This document shows positions 15,024 to 17,545 of a DNA stretch of 17,545 nucleotides, piece after piece. The notes under the pieces are model-generated. The model saw only the letters and a list, made by a program, of their open reading frames with translations. It had not been told where the DNA came from and did not search any database. This DNA is from Microcoleus asticus IPMA8 (GTDB taxonomy: Bacteria > Cyanobacteriota > Cyanobacteriia > Cyanobacteriales > Microcoleaceae): assembly GCF_013179805.1 (NCBI RefSeq), contig NZ_SRRZ01000022.1, positions 59,822 through 77,366 of the forward strand, given 5' to 3'. Both the position numbers and the translations under genes were made by a program. Position 1 is the stretch's first letter; every line of letters starts with the position of its first letter.

Positions 15024-15839
15024 TTAAACACCTTCCAAACAGATATCAAGTTCCCTAGCAAAGGCCTCTGGCGCATCCAGCATCAGCCAGTGTCCAGTAT
15101 CGGCGATCGTAGTTGTCGTCAGTGTGGGGCGGAGGATGTGGAGGCTGAACGGAAAAGTGTTTGAGGGAGCAATAATTGCGTGGGCTCGTGTTCCAGGGGC
15201 TGCTAGGTAGCGATCGAGCGCATCAACAGCTTCAAAGGCAAACATCCCGCGAGACATTCCACACAGGCAATCCTGTGGAGTCGCCGCCAAGCAAGCGAGT
15301 ATCCGATCGCGCGTATGGGCCCTGCTTCCTGTCAGCGTCTCATTGAAGCTGGTTTCTACAGCAGCCCGCCAATCCTCCGTATCCAGAGCCCTCTGGTAGG
15401 GGACGATCCGTTCCTCGTGCACCTCTGCAGGCACCTTGGTAAAGTCTCCAGGTGGGTCTGCCAGGATCAACTGCGCGATGCGGTGCGGTGCGGCGGCTGC
15501 TGTGGCGAGGGCAATACAAGCACCGAAACTGTGTCCGACGATCGCCACTCGATCGAGTCCCAGCCCATCTAGTACCGCCAAAACATCCGCTGCACAGGAG
15601 GCGGGCGCATAGTTGCCGTCCTCCGGCGGTGCAGAATCACCGTGTCCCCGCATATCAAGGGCGATCGCGCGTCGGGTACGGGCGACACGGGCAAGCTGGG
15701 CATCCCAGATGCTCGCGGAAACCGTCATACCGTGCACGAACACCACCGGCAGCAGTTCCGACTCCCCAGCGGTGACAGGGGGGCTGGCTTCGATGATGTG
15801 AATAGTGCCGATCGGTCCTTTGAGAGTTGTCGATCGCAT
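15024..15839 (-). CDS. Alpha/beta hydrolase
   Basis: 271 residues from the ATG at 15839, chosen because GGAGAAG lies seven bases before it and the N-terminus fits; an upstream in-frame ATG at 15875 would overlap the preceding gene by four bases. Motifs: VVFVHGMTVSASIWD (32-46) with the oxyanion loop, DMRGHGDS (62-69), VGHSFG (101-106) with nucleophile Ser104, and DTGHWLML (247-254) with catalytic His250. It probably hydrolyses an ester, lactone or C-C bond. The gene follows the FAD monooxygenase by 32 bases and is very likely in the same operon, so it may act on the oxygenated product. Its sequence is plainly richer in G and C, and in Ala, than its neighbours, which suggests transfer from another bacterium. 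Confidence 0.85.
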   Translation of the reverse strand: MRSTTLKGPIGTIHIIEASPPVTAGESELLPVVFVHGMTVSASIWDAQLARVARTRRAIALDMRGHGDSAPPEDGNYAPASCAADVLAVLDGLGLDRVAIVGHSFGACIALATAAAAPHRIAQLILADPPGDFTKVPAEVHEERIVPYQRALDTEDWRAAVETSFNETLTGSRAHTRDRILACLAATPQDCLCGMSRGMFAFEAVDALDRYLAAPGTRAHAIIAPSNTFPFSLHILRPTLTTTTIADTGHWLMLDAPEAFARELDICLEGV

Positions 15840-15871
15840 AAAATCTTCTCCTAATTTTGAATTTCCTCTTT

Positions 15872-17071
15872 TCACACAACCAATTTTACCTGCGTTACTC
15901 CTTGGCGCAATTCATACTGTCCTTTTACCCAAAATTGTTTAATTTTTTTACCCAAAAACGGAGCAGTTTGCATCATCAATAAACGCAATAATCCATTTTT
16001 TCGCAGTTGTTCGCCTTTCCACGCTTCTTGTGCTTGAAGTTGTTGGGCGCGAATAATTTCGGGTTCGCGTTCTGCCTGAATCCGCGATAATGCTAAGTCA
16101 ATATCCTCGGAATTAGCCCCTGCTTTCAATAAAGGTACAAGGTTATTGGCGGCAACAATTACATCGCGGAACGCCATGTTAATTCCTTGAGCGCGAACCG
16201 GAGACATGGGATGTGCAGCATCCCCCAAAAGTATGATTCCTGGTCGATGCCAGCGCGGACAGCGACCAACCACAACAGATAATCGCATCGGAGATTCGAT
16301 CGTATCGGCACAGTTGCGGAAATGTTCTGCCATCCACGCAGGCGATCGCGATGCGAAAGTTTCTGCCCAGTCTGTGTGTTTCCGATCCGTTTTGTCATCT
16401 GCCGATAGCACCCAAGCCAGATGAATTTTTCCTGATTCTGCCCCATGAAAGACACTAAATCCGCTACCGCCATTCAGGATGGAATAAAATACATTATCCG
16501 CCACAAACCGAGGATGAGCGGCAAGTTTAAACCACAGAACATCTATACTCTTATGCTGTTTTACTAACTCTAATTCTGCACGTTGTCGTACAACCGAGTT
16601 TCTACCATCTGTACCAATCACAAGTGCAGCAGAAATCTCTCGCCCATCTCCTAGCTTTACACCCGCAATGCGATCGTTGCTGTACAGTAAATCTTTTACC
16701 GGAACACCTGAGATAAATTCAAACTCTGGATGCAACTGAGCTTCTGAAATTAGTGTTTCCAGCAAGGGCGGTTGCGATACCAGCGTACAAGGTCGATTTG
16801 ACCCCATGGGCTCCTCAACTCGAAATAGTTGCCGATCGCCTACAATGAACTCCCAGGCATCAATTTGTCGGTGTGGAACACCTTCTAGGATTGTGGATAA
16901 GCCCATTTGGGCGATCGCATCCAATCCGCTAGGCATTAACGCTTCACCGCGAAACACTCGGTAGGAATCTTTTGCCGCCTCAACCAAGGTTACGGCAATA
17001 CCTCGTTTTACCAGCAGTAAGGCAAGTGCCGCACCAGTTGGCCCCGCTCCCACAATTACAACTTGCGTCAT
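15872..17071 (-). CDS. FAD-dependent aromatic-type monooxygenase
   Basis: 399 residues, the usual size of single-component class A flavoprotein monooxygenases (PHBH/UbiH/TetX type). The N-terminal Rossmann motif is VVIVGAGPTGAALALLL (4-20) with Glu31 ending the second strand, the second FAD/NAD(P)H motif is GTDGRNSVVR (153-162), and the third is GIILLGDAAHPMSP (278-291) contacting the FAD ribityl chain. The enzyme would use NAD(P)H and oxygen to hydroxylate or epoxidise a small organic molecule; the substrate cannot be read from sequence. The ATG at 17071 has a strong GGGGAAGGG just upstream. It leads the two-gene operon with the alpha/beta hydrolase. A flavin-dependent ubiquinone or plastoquinone hydroxylase role is possible but less likely given its neighbour. 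Confidence 0.85.
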   Translation of the reverse strand: MTQVVIVGAGPTGAALALLLVKRGIAVTLVEAAKDSYRVFRGEALMPSGLDAIAQMGLSTILEGVPHRQIDAWEFIVGDRQLFRVEEPMGSNRPCTLVSQPPLLETLISEAQLHPEFEFISGVPVKDLLYSNDRIAGVKLGDGREISAALVIGTDGRNSVVRQRAELELVKQHKSIDVLWFKLAAHPRFVADNVFYSILNGGSGFSVFHGAESGKIHLAWVLSADDKTDRKHTDWAETFASRSPAWMAEHFRNCADTIESPMRLSVVVGRCPRWHRPGIILLGDAAHPMSPVRAQGINMAFRDVIVAANNLVPLLKAGANSEDIDLALSRIQAEREPEIIRAQQLQAQEAWKGEQLRKNGLLRLLMMQTAPFLGKKIKQFWVKGQYELRQGVTQVKLVV

Positions 17072-17143
17072 TGCCCTTCCCCATTGCTTTTTAATGTATT
17101 TCCCAGCTTAATTTCCATCCTAATAGATAAAGCAGATTCCATG

Positions 17144-17211
17144 TATAGCAATCCTAAATCATTATCAAGACTATGATACAATTATATGCAATACTCGATC
17201 GTGAATAAAAA
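17144..17211 (+). mobile_element. Probable left end of the IS630-type element (partial)
   Basis: IS630-family elements insert at TA. A TA at 17144-17145 followed by TAGCAATCCTAAATC, 66 bases before the transposase ATG, is a plausible left terminal repeat. The right end is outside the window, so the inverted repeat and target duplication cannot be checked. Confidence 0.35.
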
Positions 17212-17545
17212 ATGAATAACTTACAACTGCCACAAAAAGATAGAGAAAAAGAAATAGCCCAATTAGAATCTTTCATTAAAAGCGATATCGATGCCAGAGA
17301 ACTAAAACGAGCAATAGCTGTAAGGATGGCGCTCTCAGGTAATATCTACAATGAAATCAGCAAAATTTTAGGTATAAGTAATTTTTTTATTGGTTATTGG
17401 AAAAAACAATTTAAAACCAAAGGCATCGCCGGAATCAAACTAGGACATAAAGGTTCAAAAGGGTATTTAACAGCTCGACAAAATACTGAAGTAATCGAGT
17501 GGTTAAAGAATAAAGAATATTGGAATTTAGATGAGTTGGTTACTT
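17212..17545 (+). CDS. IS630-family transposase, N-terminal part (cut by window edge)
   Basis: The frame opens at the ATG 17212 and runs off the window after 111 codons. The product begins MNNLQLPQKDREKEIAQLE and contains a helix-turn-helix: AVRMALSGNIYNEISKILGI followed by SNFFIGYWKKQFKTKGIAGI. It then has KLGHKGSKGYLTARQ and EVIEWLK, the pattern of the IS630-type N-terminal DNA-binding region with its link to the catalytic DDE domain. The catalytic part lies outside, so completeness of the element is unknown. Confidence 0.7.
   Translation, partial: MNNLQLPQKDREKEIAQLESFIKSDIDARELKRAIAVRMALSGNIYNEISKILGISNFFIGYWKKQFKTKGIAGIKLGHKGSKGYLTARQNTEVIEWLKNKEYWNLDELVT

Overview
The window looks like a chromosomal piece from a filamentous cyanobacterium, probably of the Oscillatoria/Microcoleus type (genus is a guess). 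The signs are many HIP1 palindromes (GCGATCGC) in and between genes, arrays of the heptamer AATCTAA, and typical cyanobacterial genes: the variable subunit of ferredoxin-thioredoxin reductase (ftrV), a GH57/DUF3536 glycoside hydrolase, and an APH-plus-P-loop kinase fusion. No rRNA, tRNA or CRISPR array was found.

Layout. At 1-3638 is the 3' part of a very large exported-type protein that joins a subtilisin protease, a LysM domain, an LGFP-like repeat module, a muramidase-like domain and an unrecognised beta-rich C-terminus. At 3786-8441 is a run of housekeeping or conserved cyanobacterial genes: a PfkB-family (adenosine kinase-like) sugar kinase, the APH/ATPase fusion, a small membrane protein, a DUF218 (YdcF/ElyC-like) membrane protein and a small hypothetical. 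Between them lie heptamer arrays and palindromic repeat elements. At 8744-12016, on the minus strand, are ftrV and the GH57 enzyme, separated by a strong stem-loop.

From about 12.5 to 15.0 kb the character changes to accessory DNA. There is the C-terminal tail of a type I restriction methylase subunit (hsdM), overlapped by a collapsed DUF1016 (YhcG-type) nuclease gene. Next come an intact PD-(D/E)XK nuclease resembling the DpnII/MboI group, a DUF4365 gene with an in-frame TAG, and a translationally coupled 180-residue partner. This reads as an eroding defence island, partly dead and partly intact, and it is the most interesting part of the window along with the multidomain protease/muramidase.

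At 15024-17071 on the minus strand is a two-gene operon, an FAD-dependent monooxygenase followed by an unusually G+C-rich alpha/beta hydrolase, likely acting in turn on a small organic substrate. The right edge cuts into the transposase gene of an IS630-family insertion sequence. Functions are read from motifs by eye; no database search was run.
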